This document shows positions 1 through 11,040 of a stretch of 64,000 nt of DNA, piece by piece. The translations under genes were made by a program, and so were the position numbers. Under the pieces are notes generated by a model, which was not told the DNA's origin, ran no database searches, and saw only the letters and a program-made list of their open reading frames with translations. Numbering within the stretch: the stretch's first letter is position 1; each line of letters opens with the position of its first letter. This stretch comes from Yponomeuta sedellus (lineage: Eukaryota; Arthropoda; Insecta; Lepidoptera; Yponomeutidae), in assembly GCA_934045075.1 (NCBI GenBank), contig OW203734.1, positions 19,322,182 through 19,386,181 of the forward strand, read 5' to 3'.

Positions 1-18
1 GTTTTAGTTCCAAAAAAT
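1..18. repeat. right end of palindromic MITE family M1 (cut by window edge)
   Basis: The first bases match the terminal sequence of the palindromic element family seen complete at 24841-25067 and 50356-50476, whose end reads GTTTTAGTTC followed by A's. Only the last ~18 bases of this copy are inside the window. Confidence 0.5.
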
Positions 19-110
19 ATTTTCAATCTGTTAATCTACTGTCACTGTGCACACAAAATAAACTGACTTTGACGACTTCTTGTTACTTAGAATAGCTATT
101 AATATATCGA

Positions 111-475
111 CGTATATCTTCATCTTTCAGTCCTATCCATCCTAAGGTTGTCTGGAAGTGATGGTTTTTAGTCATAAAACCACCAATTGTATAGTAACTT
201 AGATATTTAATACTTGTTAATGATTCGCGATACTCATTTATAATATATATCAAACGGGTCTAATCGCGATTATTTATTAGATAAAACGTAATTACCTTTT
301 TTCCCGACATTTCGGCAGAGTTGCAGTTGCTGTGGTCTCTGATAGACTGAAGTGGCAAGTACTTATTATTGTTGTCGGCTATGTGTCCGCCAGCTGCGAT
401 TACGTCTAAGATATTTTAGTATTTCACGTTCTCTCAAAATGTATAAAATGTGCAATAAAGAGGATTAAACTAATC
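111..475 (+). repeat. non-LTR retrotransposon 3' tail, interrupted
   Basis: Bases 111-213 match the tail at 61455-61615 (TCATCTTTCAGTCCTATCC, then a segment around the Leu/Lys-rich AGCGATAAGACCGC-like motif). The tail appears to resume at about 428-475 with TCTCAAAATGTATAAAATG and GCAATAAAGAG, which is the polyadenylation-like end of the same family. The intervening 252-400 is a foldback fragment, so one element has inserted into another. Confidence 0.55.
252..400. repeat. half of foldback family F1
   Basis: AAACGGGTCTAATCGCGATT and the following GTAATTACCTT...TTTCGGCAGAG match the left half of the complete foldback element at 43909-44203. The mirror-image half occurs at 1395-1540. Confidence 0.6.
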
Positions 476-714
476 AAATCTATATCGACCTACTAAGAAA
501 AACAAAAACAGCTAGGGGAACATAAGGTCGAGATAAACCACTTTCGAGTAGCGGCATCTCGCTTTATGCGGTAAAATAAAGTAAAGACGATTAAAATAAA
601 GACGATTAGAGCAAAAAAACTTTTATGGTGTCGCAGTGCTGCCTTGCCAGCTATGTAAATTGAGTTTTCTATGAAGAATCCTAATTAAATGCTATTTTAA
701 CCGCATTTGATTGT

Positions 715-870
715 CTCATTGGTCTAGCGCTATCACGTTTGATTACCACGTCGGAGGTGGTGGGTTCAATTCTCACTGGGTGGCTTGCCTGGTTACCATA
801 GCACAGGGTAACCTAGTATAGGATGACGAGTGATTGTGTTGCGTAAACCTTATACTTTTTAATATTTTTA
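715..870 (+). repeat. tRNA-derived SINE-like repeat
   Basis: A tRNA-like head (GGTCTAGCGC..., GTGGGTTCAATTCTCAC as B-box-like part) is followed by a body with CCATAGCACAGGGTAACCTAG and GAGTGATTGTGTTGCGTAA. The same body occurs at 20195-20310, 22365-22460 and 60525-60690. Confidence 0.55.
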
Positions 871-1394
871 CTAGCTCACCCGGCAAACGATGTTTTGCCA
901 GTTTATTTCGAATTCTAAGTACCATCAAACCTCGATTTGATCGTACTCTTAGAAAGGTTTTGCACTTCGCCCGATCTGAATCCGTGAAAATATGGGTCTA
1001 GAAATCTCGGACCTAATTCGGACACTGCTTACGCACTAGTTCAATCTCTGATCTAAATCCAAGCAGTTCAGGGGGTAAATCCAAGCTGTCCCATAATCAT
1101 GATTAATTTTCACTCGTGCGGTAACATGATGAAAGCATGCGCTGCCACACAGAACAGAACTAAACTTGATGCCTCTCGTACCAGCCACGCCCCGCTCTCG
1201 TACGCAGCTCGGGTTCGGTCCGTCAATAAATAATCTAATCCGAAATGGAGACTGTAGGATGACAAAGAGACATCAGATGTCGGAGGCCGGATCTAGTGCG
1301 TAAGCTACCGTAAAAATGGTTCTACAACTAGTTTGGACCGTATTTTCACGGACTCGGATCGGATTCGGATCGGATGTAGTGGGAAACCGCTCTT

Positions 1395-1540
1395 ACGTTG
1401 CCGAAATGTCGGGAAATAAGGTAATTATGTTTTTGAACTCAAACTTTCGTAGGCACAACACATTGTAGACTTTTAGTTCGGATCTTATGTTTTATGTAAT
1501 TGTGTTTTACTTAAAAAAATGTCGCGATTAGCCCCGTTTA
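1395..1540. repeat. foldback F1 right half with an M1 MITE fragment inside
   Basis: GTTGCCGAAATGTCGGGAAA and GGTAATTATGTTTTT are the reverse complement of the 252-400 element, and TCGCGATTAGCCCCGTTTA closes it at about 1540. Between them, 1434-1490 matches the M1 MITE end (AAACTTTCGTAGGCACAACA, then TTGTAGACTTTTAG). This is a nested insertion. Confidence 0.5.
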
Positions 1541-2329
1541 ATATGTATGTAACAAACACTATGAATGGAGATGTTTATGTATTAGTTTTAAGGAGGTGCA
1601 ATTCGGTCAGTGTGCGAGAAACTTGTTGTGAATTCTACCAGAACTTTTCTACAGTATATAAAAACAGTAAGTATATAACTCACCTATGACGTGCTGATCT
1701 GAGTTTCACAGATCTCGGTGTGCTAAAGAAGGATTTTCATTGCAGCCGAAGAACTAACTGGATCGGCACCGCACGACTCACTAAGTACACAAGACAACAC
1801 ATTTTAGGGTACCGTTGTAGTTGTGGGAACCAGTCCTCGTGTGCTAATTAAGCCCATGCTCTTTTCTCGTGTCCCGAATCACCTAAAGGTTCTATTCTAT
1901 AACGTAATAGAGGAAAAAAAATCATTTTTTATGAATTTATTTTTATGTAACTATCGCCAACGAAAAACACTATTACTGTCAAACGATACTGGAAAGAGAC
2001 AAGATTACTGTCAGACGATACTAAAAAACGCTGTTTAATTATTGACGTAAAAAAACTCTTCAATATTGATAATAGTATTTTTCAACTTAAAATGACCATT
2101 AAACTTGAAGCTGTAAATAAAGGTAAAATCAAAATGTTTGTACTGAAAATAACACACAAACTGCGACTTAATAAAACTCACGTTACAGGTTAAACCAAGT
2201 GTCCATAAATCTAGATAATTTTGAAAACAAAAGTAGACTAAACGAAAGCTCTAAAAATTAGTGAGGAATAAGGAATAAGGATTTTAATTGATAATTAAAA
2301 ATATATATTAGTTTTTTGGGACTGGTGTT

Positions 2330-3260
2330 ATATATCGATACTAAAGCAAGAACTGTCTTCTAAAGGACTTAAACGTTGCATTGAAGCTAAGAAAATTAAA
2401 AAAGAGAGTTTTTAAAATAAATTGAGAATATCGTTTATAGAATATCTTTTGTTATTTATTGATACTAAAGCAACTAGAAAACTTTTGTCAAATGTTGCGT
2501 TGAAGCTAATCCAACATAAAATAAGGAGAACTTTTAGAGTATACTTTTAATTTTATTTTTTGGAAGTGGTGTAATTTATCGGTAATGAAGCAACAACGGA
2601 AACAGAAGCGCTCGTGGCCTAGGGCAGCGCTCGTGGCCTAGGCGAACCGAGTGATTGGAATCAATCACGTGGTTAAGCAACACAGGCGCGGTAAGGTACG
2701 GGATGGGTGAGCGTCCCGTGTCTACCGCTAGTGGCATTTTTCCGAGCGCTTCCATGCTTCGCAAGGCACGTTAAGCCGTTGGTGCCGGCTGTCATATAAT
2801 GGCAGTCGTTAAGCCATGTCAGAGGCCTTATGGGCGGCTTGATAACTTCTGACAGTAAGGCCCGCCACTGTCTTACAATCTTCCACCAACCCGAACTTGG
2901 CCCCCGTGGTGGAGTATGGCCTAACCTTCCTGCGATGTAGGAAGAGACCCGTGCCCCAGCAGTGGGGACATATAAGGGTTGATAACGTAACGTAACGAAG
3001 CAACAACTGTTAAATAAAGTTTACTCAAACGTTGCATTGAACTGTATTGTATTATATGGTACATTTGTATAGTGAAGTAGGTACTGAAGCAACTACTGTC
3101 TCCCAAAGGCACTTAAAATTTACGCAAACGTTGCGAAGCTAAAAATATATCTGAAAAACTTTTAAAATACATTGTATGTGGTGTACTTGTATCTCCACTG
3201 AAGCAACAACTGTCTCCCAAAGTGACTTAAAACTTACTCAAACGTTGCATTTAAACTATT
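2330..3260. repeat. degenerate ~90-120-bp tandem array
   Basis: A unit built on GAAGCAACAACTGTCTCCCA, then ACTTAAAACTTACTCAAACG and TTGCATTGAAGCTA, recurs at about 2336, 2458, 2575/3000 (one unit split by a SINE), 3075 and 3195. The units have diverged considerably. No coding frame crosses the array. Confidence 0.65.
2598..2996 (+). mobile_element. 5S-rRNA-like SINE, full copy with target-site duplication
   Basis: The 5' part contains GTTAAGCAACACAGGCGCGG and GGGATGGGTGAGCGTCCCGT, which resemble the internal promoter part of eukaryotic 5S rRNA (GTTAAGCAAC, GGGCGCGG, GATGGGTGACCG). A conserved body follows (TATGGGCGGCTTGATAACTT; CCACCAACCCGAACTTGGCC; GCCCCAGCAGTGGGGACATA) and a short tail GATAACGTAACGTAAC. 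The insert is bracketed by the 11-bp direct repeat GAAGCAACAAC at 2587-2597 and 2997-3007. The first ~20 bases of the element are duplicated at 2607-2641. Other copies: 4904, 7658(-), 23343, 45976, and truncated ones at 50640, 51760, 26212(-) and 26622(-). Confidence 0.75.
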
Positions 3261-4903
3261 CACACCTTTTGAAAACCCGTCAACGCCCAACGCTCCGCGC
3301 CTGGCCGCTCTCTTAATGTTGGATAAACAAATTAGTGCCTTGTCCATCGCAGTCTCATGACCCTACCATGTTAAGGGTGAAGCCCGCATCACACCACGTT
3401 ACTTGCATCCGGGTTGGTCCCAGTCTTTGGCTGAGTGTAGAACTGATCGAGTTTGACGATCGAGTATTTGAGCTAAGTTTAATTTTTAATTCGGAATAAG
3501 TTCGAAGTAATAGTGCGAGCGTGTCTGTGCATAAGTGAAGTTAGTAGGATAGTGTTTTTATTAAATATCCCTAAATAATAAAAAAAAATACTACGAAAAA
3601 AATAAAAAAAAAAAATCCTGACAACTGACATTATGCTAATTGTGCGAAATATTTCCAACAGAATTATGTAGAAGCGCCTAATGGCTGCACCCCAGAAAAA
3701 ATACAAGAGCGTCATTTGACACTTGACACTGACAGTAACAATTAGAAATGTAGTGTTGCCAAATAGGAAGAATTTCCCTTTAAATTTGGAAAAAATTGAG
3801 CTTGTAACATTTTGGGGGATAATATTTTATCTCCTTTATAAACTAGCACACAATAACATTCTCACTTCTTTTCATGTAAGTTAGTAGGGTTAAGAAATGA
3901 CAGCTCCCTTCGTTCGACAACCACGAGGTTGTCTATGAACAAGTGTACAACTTAGACTTACTCGGATGGACTCGAAAATTCGACAGTTGTGTAAAATTAA
4001 AAACGTGAAAAAACAGAGTGTCTGAAGTGTTGGCATACGTCAGCGCTTGAAATTGTTTATCCGCGGTGGTCACCGTGGTAATTAAAACCGTACGGTACTA
4101 TGCTTGTAGTGGGACGTGTATAGGCTTTCAAAAAAAAGTATAGTGTGTATGCACTCGTATGTGATTCAGAATTGCGAAGCAAAATTATTGAGTTCTGTAG
4201 TTTCTCATGAATCAAGAAAATATAAGCAGCTTATATGCCCCACTGCAGTGCACAGACCTTCTCTATCAAAGCGATTATAGACTTAATAACGAATCACATT
4301 GGCGTTTACAAGCGCTGAACTAGGTTGTGTTCAAATGTGACATACTCTTAAGTCATTCAGGTTTCTTCACGACTTATTCCTTCACTGTTAATGTGTGTTA
4401 GCAATTCAGCTACTTTGAATTCACAAATGTATGTAACTTTTAAAACTTAATTCATTGCTATTCTCACTTTTCACAAAGATAATTGAATGTAAGTATGAAT
4501 GTGCATTTGCATGTATGTAAATAATGTATATACGTAACTACATAAATATATACATACGTAAATGTCGGGTTATTGGTCATTTTATAATTCTGTTTTTACC
4601 TTTATATGAAATGTGACTCATTAACGTTATTGCAACCGATTTACATTCGTTATTAAATATTGAACTGATTTACCTACTCCTACGTTGATTGCGGGAATTA
4701 ACCGACTCTTGGTGCAGGATCGTACAGTAATATTTCACTGCATCGGTTACGCATATTTGCATATTTGGTAGGTTTTGTTTGTACATTGTTAAAATATCGA
4801 ATTATGCAGTAAGATCCAATATTATTTAATAATTACAGAAGAACTATAACGATGGGGGTTTTTAGGGCTTTTTAGGGTTTCGATCTGAAAATGAAAAACG
4901 GAA
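3261..4903. other. no gene seen
   Basis: AT-rich intergenic sequence. Short open frames here have no recognisable domain. Poly-A rich stretches lie near 3580-3620. I see no repeat shared with the rest of the window apart from weak SINE-like text near 4020-4080 (TGAAGTGTTGGCATACGTCA). Confidence 0.5.
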
Positions 4904-5258
4904 AGCAGCGCTCGTAGCTTAGCCAAAACGAGTGATTGGAATCAATCACTTGTGTTAAGCAACAACTGGCGCGGTCAGGTGATGGATGGGTGACGGTATC
5001 TACTGTGACTACCGCTAGTGGGATTTTTTCCGAGCACTTCCACGCACGTTAAGAAGTTGGTGCCAGATGTCAGTCGTAAAGCCGTGTTCTCTAACACGCC
5101 TTATGGGCGGCTTGATAACTTCTGACAGTAAGGCCCGCCACTGTCTTCAATATTCCACCAACCCGGACTTGGCCCCCGTTGTGGAGTATGGCCTAACCTT
5201 CCTGCGATGCAGAAGAGACCCGTGCCCCAGCAGTAGGGACATACAAAAGCTGATATCC
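4904..5258 (+). mobile_element. 5S-rRNA-like SINE copy
   Basis: Same order of blocks as the copy at 2598: AGCGCTCGTAGCTTAGCC, GTTAAGCAACAACTGGCGCG, GATGGGTGACGG, then the GGCGGCTTGATAACTTCTGA body and the GCCCCAGCAGTAGGGACAT end. It is older, with several substitutions, and no clean target-site duplication was identified. Confidence 0.7.
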
Positions 5259-5475
5259 AAAGGAAGTTCATCAAAAGAAAAAACGGAACCCGTAGGATCA
5301 CTTTGGGGTCCGTCTGTCAAGACTCTTTATGTCGAAAACGCGTCGAGGTATCTAGTTGAAATTAAAATCTTGAAGTGATGAAAAAATCAAACTTCCCCTC
5401 GAATTTAACACAAAAAGGTGAGGCCGCTTATGCTTAAAAAAACGTGTAACTTGTCACTCCAGGGAATCATAATTC

Positions 5476-6196
5476 GGGTTCCCTATTTCATTCCGAAAAT
5501 TCTTTGTTCGAATACGGTTCACCTACGAATGATACTTCGAACGATTAATTGTTCGATGCCTTTTTTATCCGATGTTTTTATTGTTCGGTGCCTTATTACT
5601 TCGAAAACGTTTTGCCGATGCCTTGTTGCTTCGAAAAATGTTACACCGGTGCATAATATTATCGATGCTTGTATTTTCAATGCTTTGTGGCTTCAAAAAC
5701 CGTTTTACCGAGAGTTTTACACGCCGTAACAGAATATTATAATGTTATAAATTTAAGGGTTGATTTCCTGGGTGTACTTTTTCGTCAGCGCTTTTACGAT
5801 TGTATGACACCTAAATGAATGTATAACTTTGAAGACCTATTTATTTTTATTATAGTATTTTTTCGTCTCTGTGGAACAAAATACATAATTTAAATGATCG
5901 CTAAATTTCTTAATGAATAAACACTCTTCACAACACCCGATTGCAAGGAAATTAAATTAAGAATTTAAGCATTAAAACTTCTATGTCGGTACTTTTACAA
6001 TAATTCAGCACTAGATGATAATGATGTAACAATGCACCGAACTAACAGCAATCGGTGCATTAACATTCGTTAAAATTAACCGTCGCATTAAAAAGCACCG
6101 CAGTAAAGTTTGCGATGTAACAATCAATTGTTCAAAGTATCATTCGTAGGTGAACCCTATTTTGAACAAAGAATTTTCGGAATGAAATAGAACCCC
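5476..6196. mobile_element. unclassified inverted-repeat element with internal degenerate repeats
   Basis: The left end (GGGTTCCCTATTTCATTCCG, AAAATTCTTTGTTCGAA, TTCACCTACGAATGATACTT) is repeated in inverse orientation at the right end (about 6115-6196), giving arms of roughly 75-90 bp. Between the arms, 5550-5710 is a run of diverged ~30-bp units (CGATGCCTTGTTGCTTCGAA and variants). The weak open frame over this run is a by-product of the repeats. No transposase is present, so this is a non-autonomous DNA element of unknown superfamily. Confidence 0.6.
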
Positions 6197-6399
6197 TTAA
6201 ATTCATAGGGTACTTCCCGTTGACCTAACTATAAAATTTGGCAAGTACTATCGACTTATACTAGAAATACAGGAAAAACCTGAAAACTATACATTATTAA
6301 ATAAAAAAAAAATGTCTTTGAAGTAAGTGAAAAGCTCAGAAAAAGCAGCTATACCTCAGCATTTGAAATCGGCAAAACGCAGTTGGCATCAGTGCTAAG

Positions 6400-6600
6400 A
6401 AGTGCTTTGATAGCGGAACAGTAGAACGCCGGCTCCTAAATTGAGGGAGGTCGTAGGTTCTAATTCCGGCATGATGTTAATTTCTAAGATAAGTACATTT
6501 GTGAAGTTGTAGTAGCAATGCCCCTCGCTAACAGTAGAGGAAACCCAATGGTCTGAAGTGTTAACGTACCTCAGCGCTTGTCACGTACAATGGCCCAACT
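6400..6600 (+). repeat. tRNA-derived SINE (type D)
   Basis: The tRNA-like head has GATAGCGGAACAGTAGAACG (A-box region) and GGTTCTAATTCCGGCATG (B-box region). The body follows (ACATTTGTGAAGTTGTAGTA, CGCTAACAGTAGAGGAAACC, CGTACCTCAGCGCTTG). The better-preserved relative is at 46590-46860. Confidence 0.6.
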
Positions 6601-7657
6601 ATGACAATAAACGCATAAAATTCAGTTCCAAAGTGGGCCTCATGGAAAAAGTATTAAGATAAAATTTACAATAGATTGGAACTAAGCTGTACTTCTGATG
6701 CTTTCTACTTTGTTTTCCCTGTGACTGATGAAGTTTATCGTAATGAGAGGTCACAGTCGCAATTTGTAATTACACTCAAACCCTTTTATTCTGCGTAAAC
6801 CGATGCATTTTCGAGCAATCGTTTTCTGGATTGAGTTCCGAAAATTACATAAGACACGGTTACTACTGAGAAATTTTGATACGCTTAGATATTATTAGAT
6901 TTATTCTTAGATTTATTTCGGGACCAGTAATTTGATTTTTCATGCACCTCACAAACGTCCTACTGCAAGGCATAGGGCTCCTCCCAGGGACAGTGTGGGC
7001 AAAATACCAGCCGTTACCCACCGCGAATTATGATTATTTGAACACCTCGGATACTCAGGTTTCCTCAGGACGGTAATAAAGTACCTATTAAGAAAACCTT
7101 TAACGAGGCATATTTAATACGAATTTGAACTAAATATATATTAATGTCTACACAATATTGAAAATATTTTACTTAGTATAAAAAACATTGTGTTTCCAAC
7201 GTCAAACTTGTTAGTTTTACGATTAATAGATTATGTGAAGATGAAACTAGCAATGAAACTGCACGTTTATTCCAGATAAATACTTCTATTGGTATAACCA
7301 AATAAACTATCAATTATGGCCTTCAATCTATGTTAGAAGATGATTTGTATAGCGTTCAGTGGCACCTTCACTCACACTAGATAAATGAAGGAACCACTCG
7401 AACACTGCAATTCCTGGGACATTGTTTTTAGGTAGAGAAGGCTTACTCAGCACCTATGCCATCCAGACAGCTAAGTCAGAAATTAGGAAATAGACATAAA
7501 AATTGAGTTAATGTTTTGTAAATAATTATTTTTGCAATAAAGAGTTTAGGATATCAGACGGCTTGTGGAGTACTCGGTTTTCTGTCTTACTAAATACGAG
7601 TACAAACAATCGTTAAAATTGCAATAGTCTTGTTAACCTCTGAAATTTCTCCGTTTA
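6601..7657. other. no gene seen; one short repeat
   Basis: Intergenic. Around 7355-7470 there is a fragment (CACCTTCACTCACACTAGAT, TCCTGGGACATTG) that is the reverse complement of the 3' half of the repeat at 39871-40080 and also matches 41170-41310. The rest shows no recognised structure. Confidence 0.5.
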
Positions 7658-8008
7658 ATGTCCTCACTGCTGGGGCACGGGTCTCTTCCTGCATCGCAGA
7701 AAGATTAGGCCATAATCCACCATGGGGGCCAAGTCCGGATTGGTGGAGGATTGTAAGACAGTGGCGGGCCTTACTGTCAGGAGTTATCAAGCCGCCCATA
7801 AGGCCTCTGACATGGCTTAACGACTGCCATTACATGACAGCCGGCACCAACGGTTTAACGTGCCTTGCAAAGCACGGAAGCGCTCGGAAAAAATGCCACT
7901 AGCGGTAGTCACGGGACGGTCACCCATCCTGCACCTGACCGCGCCTGTTGTTGCTTAGCTCAAGTGATTGATTCCAATCACTCGGTTCGGCTAGGCCACG
8001 ACCGCTTC
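7658..8008 (-). mobile_element. 5S-rRNA-like SINE copy, inverted
   Basis: Reverse complement of the family described at 2598: it begins on + with CACTGCTGGGGCACGGGTCT and ends with GGACGGTCACCCATCC and CACTCGGTTCGGCTAGGCCA. All blocks are present, so it is close to full length. Open frames on either strand here are shadows of the repeat. Confidence 0.7.
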
Positions 8009-8793
8009 ATCTGGCCTACAAATATTAATCGTCTGTCGTCTATTAATCTGGCCTACAAATTGAGTTCATCCCCGGTAAGTTTTGGCATATTTAGTCAAAC
8101 ACGAAACATAGCAAGTTATTTCCTAAGCCCAAGCCAATTTGGAAGTAATTCGAAAACTTTGCGACACAAGAACTCAATCTATTACTCTCACACAGCACAG
8201 TGTTCAATGACATGTGATCTCCACATACTTAGGAGTCTAGTTTGATGGAGTTTGTAATTGGAGCAATGAGGCGTACAAGGTAATTATTGAACGCGATTTT
8301 CGTACAATGTTGTACGGTCGGTAGCAGAACCTTTACATTTGTGTAGTAAAGTTGCTCTTTACGTACCTCAGTAGAGAACGCACGTGTAAAGGTCGATGTG
8401 CCGATGGGTGTACAATCCATGACACACGAAAGTATCGCTTTTTGGTTTTCATCCTCATGTCATCGACTGCAGACAATCGAAATAAGTTGTCGTTGGAAAA
8501 GTTATCCAATTTTATCTATCAAACCACAATAAACAATTCGTTTGTTTCATTTCGATTCAAAAAGCTACCTTTTGAAGCATTATTTAAATCCATATACTTA
8601 CAATGGTTATCGGTGCAAACAAATTAGTTCATTATTTTGCCCCTATGTGTAGTATCTGATTAAGCAGATCGCTCTGTATGTTTAAAAGACAAACACACTC
8701 GTATTAAAATAATCAGGTGTCAAAGGATCGTCAAAATCAGACTTTTTGTAGAATACAAAGAACATTAATTTTGTCTAACAATCCTAATTTCAG

Positions 8794-10718
8794 GTTCCAT
8801 TTGATATGTCGAGTATTGTTTTTCGTAATCACTGTGGCTGCAGCTGACAACCCTCAATATGACAAAAATAATTCGATCGTCACCACGCCAGCACCAATTA
8901 ACAGTAGTTCCCTAAATACGACAACAGATTGGGCCGAAAAACACATTTATAGTGACTCTGAAATTACGAATACTGATGATAATAATGATATCACAAAAAT
9001 GGCATCAACCTCGGCAGCGCAGATGTCTGAGAGTCATATTGATACCGATATAACAAAAGACTTGGTAGTAACTGGCAGTCAGGATGACGACGAAATGAAG
9101 ATTAGAATGTTGGATGTGCGTAGCAAGCGTCAAATAAACGTATTACCGCTCGTATATCCTTACGGGGGAATTTATCGGGTAAGAATATTTGATTAACTAG
9201 GCAAAATTGACATTGGATTTCGTACGATTCACGTCAGTGAAGTACTGGTAAACAGCCAAATTTCGTCAATCAAAATTTGAGCAGTCAAAGACATATCACA
9301 AATAAAAGCTTTCAAAAAATCAATTGAGGATATCGAAGAATTAAGAGATATTTAAAAAGTATAGATAGTTACGAAATATTGTATATTTAAATTTTTCGAT
9401 GTCCTCTTGAACCACTGAACTCTTTGTAACGTTCTTGAGTTACAATTATGCATTATCTTTTTCTAGTTGATCCTTGGCTTCACGACTCCGATTCATAATC
9501 CGGACAAAGTAAACTTCGTCCTGCTATGCAGTATTCTTTACCAGTACGTGCAGTTTCAAAACATCACCCAGCTTTCCCAGTACTACGTGTACAATACCGT
9601 GTCAAGAGAGCAAAGAAACACGGAGTGGGAGAGCCGAAGAGATGAGAGACTGGTCTTTTACAAGGCTGTTGAAGAGATGATGAATAGGTGAGCATTCTCT
9701 CGTAACAAGGCGGTAAAAAGTAATGACTTTTTACCGCCTTGTTATGATATCAACATTTACTGGAATTCAGAGGATTTGACATCGCTCTAAATTTAATAGA
9801 TTTTTATTTCGTTTACTTCGAGGTTATAAACCAGCTAATTAATATTGTATAATATATCATCATAAAACTAACGATTATTTAAAGAATCTTTACAACTCTT
9901 CGTCTGACGAGCGTTAACTTGTTAAGTCGTAACAATTCTATTACGGAAAGCACAATATTTTTGCATTGTTTTTGGTCTGTTCTACATAATTATTTTCTTT
10001 CCATGCAAAATGACTGCCATTTATTTGTTGTTTCAGTAAAGGTCTAAACGGGCATGATTGCGTACTAAGAGCTATTTGCGAAGCTGCGCAGTATCCCGTT
10101 GAGGAGGATGGCCTGGTCGGAGAACTTATGCACATTATACTCACGTAAGAATTATTCGTTATCCGAGTGTCTAAGAGTGTTTTCTGTGGTTACGGCCAAT
10201 GTCTATCTTAAAAAAGTCCTGTTATTATACAGTAGAATTTAAGAGCGTTATTCTACTAATCAATAAAACCCACCTTTATTGTCAGATCAACTTGAAACGT
10301 TTAAATTAACATCAGTTATGCCATACAACGTTTCAATCTGTTCTGTCTTGACTTTTAAAATAATAATGGTTTTCTATTGCTATTTTTAAGGTCAGGACTA
10401 AAGAGGTTAATGTTTGCTCTAGCGAATTTAAAAAACAGTATGTATTTATACTCTAAAGCAATTTTTTATCAACAATATGTGGTCTTTTCTTAGGAATACC
10501 TTTATGTTACGTATGATTTTCCATTTCCATAATTTTTCAGACCTAATTACGGACGCTCGGAGTTCGAAAACGCAGATCCAGACTGGGAAGCCAGCATGTC
10601 CGCTTACATCAATGCGTATGCAGCTGGTCGACAGATGTTCAGCTGTCCTTACATCTACAGTCTTTGTCCAGAAGGCACTGGCCTTTTGGAGTTGATCTCT
10701 GTGCTCAAAAATGAATAA
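8794..10718 (+). CDS. DM4/12-family secreted protein, gene A (5' exon not found)
   Basis: Four joined exons: 8794-9178, 9467-9687, 10037-10144 and 10541-10718 (TAA). Donors are GTAAGA, GTGAGC and GTAAGA, acceptors end CTAG, TTCAG and TTCAG, and intron phases are 0, 2, 2. The frame stays open through every join. Exon 1 has no in-frame ATG at its start, but a TTTCAG acceptor at 8793 and a hydrophobic stretch (ICRVLFFVITVAAA) suggest that an upstream exon supplies the Met. A long Ser/Thr/Asp-rich spacer follows, then the basic motif SKRQ, a VYPYGG segment, the family core GHDCVLRAICEAA in exon 3, and C-terminal FSCPYIYSLCP in exon 4. Known: DM4/12 proteins are insect-specific, secreted and of unknown function, with conserved cysteines like these. 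The spacer is longer than in genes C and D. The start is uncertain; the family call is strong. Confidence 0.8.
9701..9746. other. 20-bp-arm hairpin in gene A intron 2
   Basis: CGTAACAAGGCGGTAAAAAG is followed after 6 bases by its reverse complement with one mismatch. It lies 13 bases after the exon 2 donor. It may be a tiny foldback element. A role in splicing is only speculation. Confidence 0.7.
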
Positions 10719-10719
10719 A
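10714..10719 (+). promoter_or_regulatory. polyadenylation signal overlapping the gene A stop codon
   Basis: AATAAA overlaps the TAA stop of gene A (GAA TAA AT). It is unusually close, so a later signal may be the one used. Confidence 0.35.
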
Positions 10720-11040
10720 TAACCACAAGACATAAGCGGTATTTTGATTTACAAAGTTAATGTTAATAATTCCTCTTCTTGTCAATTCTCTTTGACTTGT
10801 CAAATTTCATTTGATTTTTTAATTTGACAAGTCAAAGTTCAATAGGTTTGTCAAGATGAATACCTAACTTCCAGGCTTAACGAGCTAAATAGGCCCTAAA
10901 TATAGTAGAGAAAAATGAAGCTTTTAAATCTACCCAGCCTTTGTGGCGGTGCTAACAAGCGCCACCAATGAAAAAAAAACATAACTTGTGTTGTCATACG
11001 TTTTTATTTAAGAGTAAACATTTGATAAATAATTTAAAAA

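Noticed and set aside
2598..2720. Genuine 5S rRNA gene
   Set aside because: Only part of the 5S sequence is recognisable, and it continues into a long SINE body with target-site duplications.
5418..5729. 103-codon open frame
   Set aside because: It lies across inverted-repeat arms and degenerate internal repeats; no protein motif.
7865..8245. 126-codon frame on +
   Set aside because: Its first half is the inverted 5S-like SINE and the remainder has no recognisable motif.
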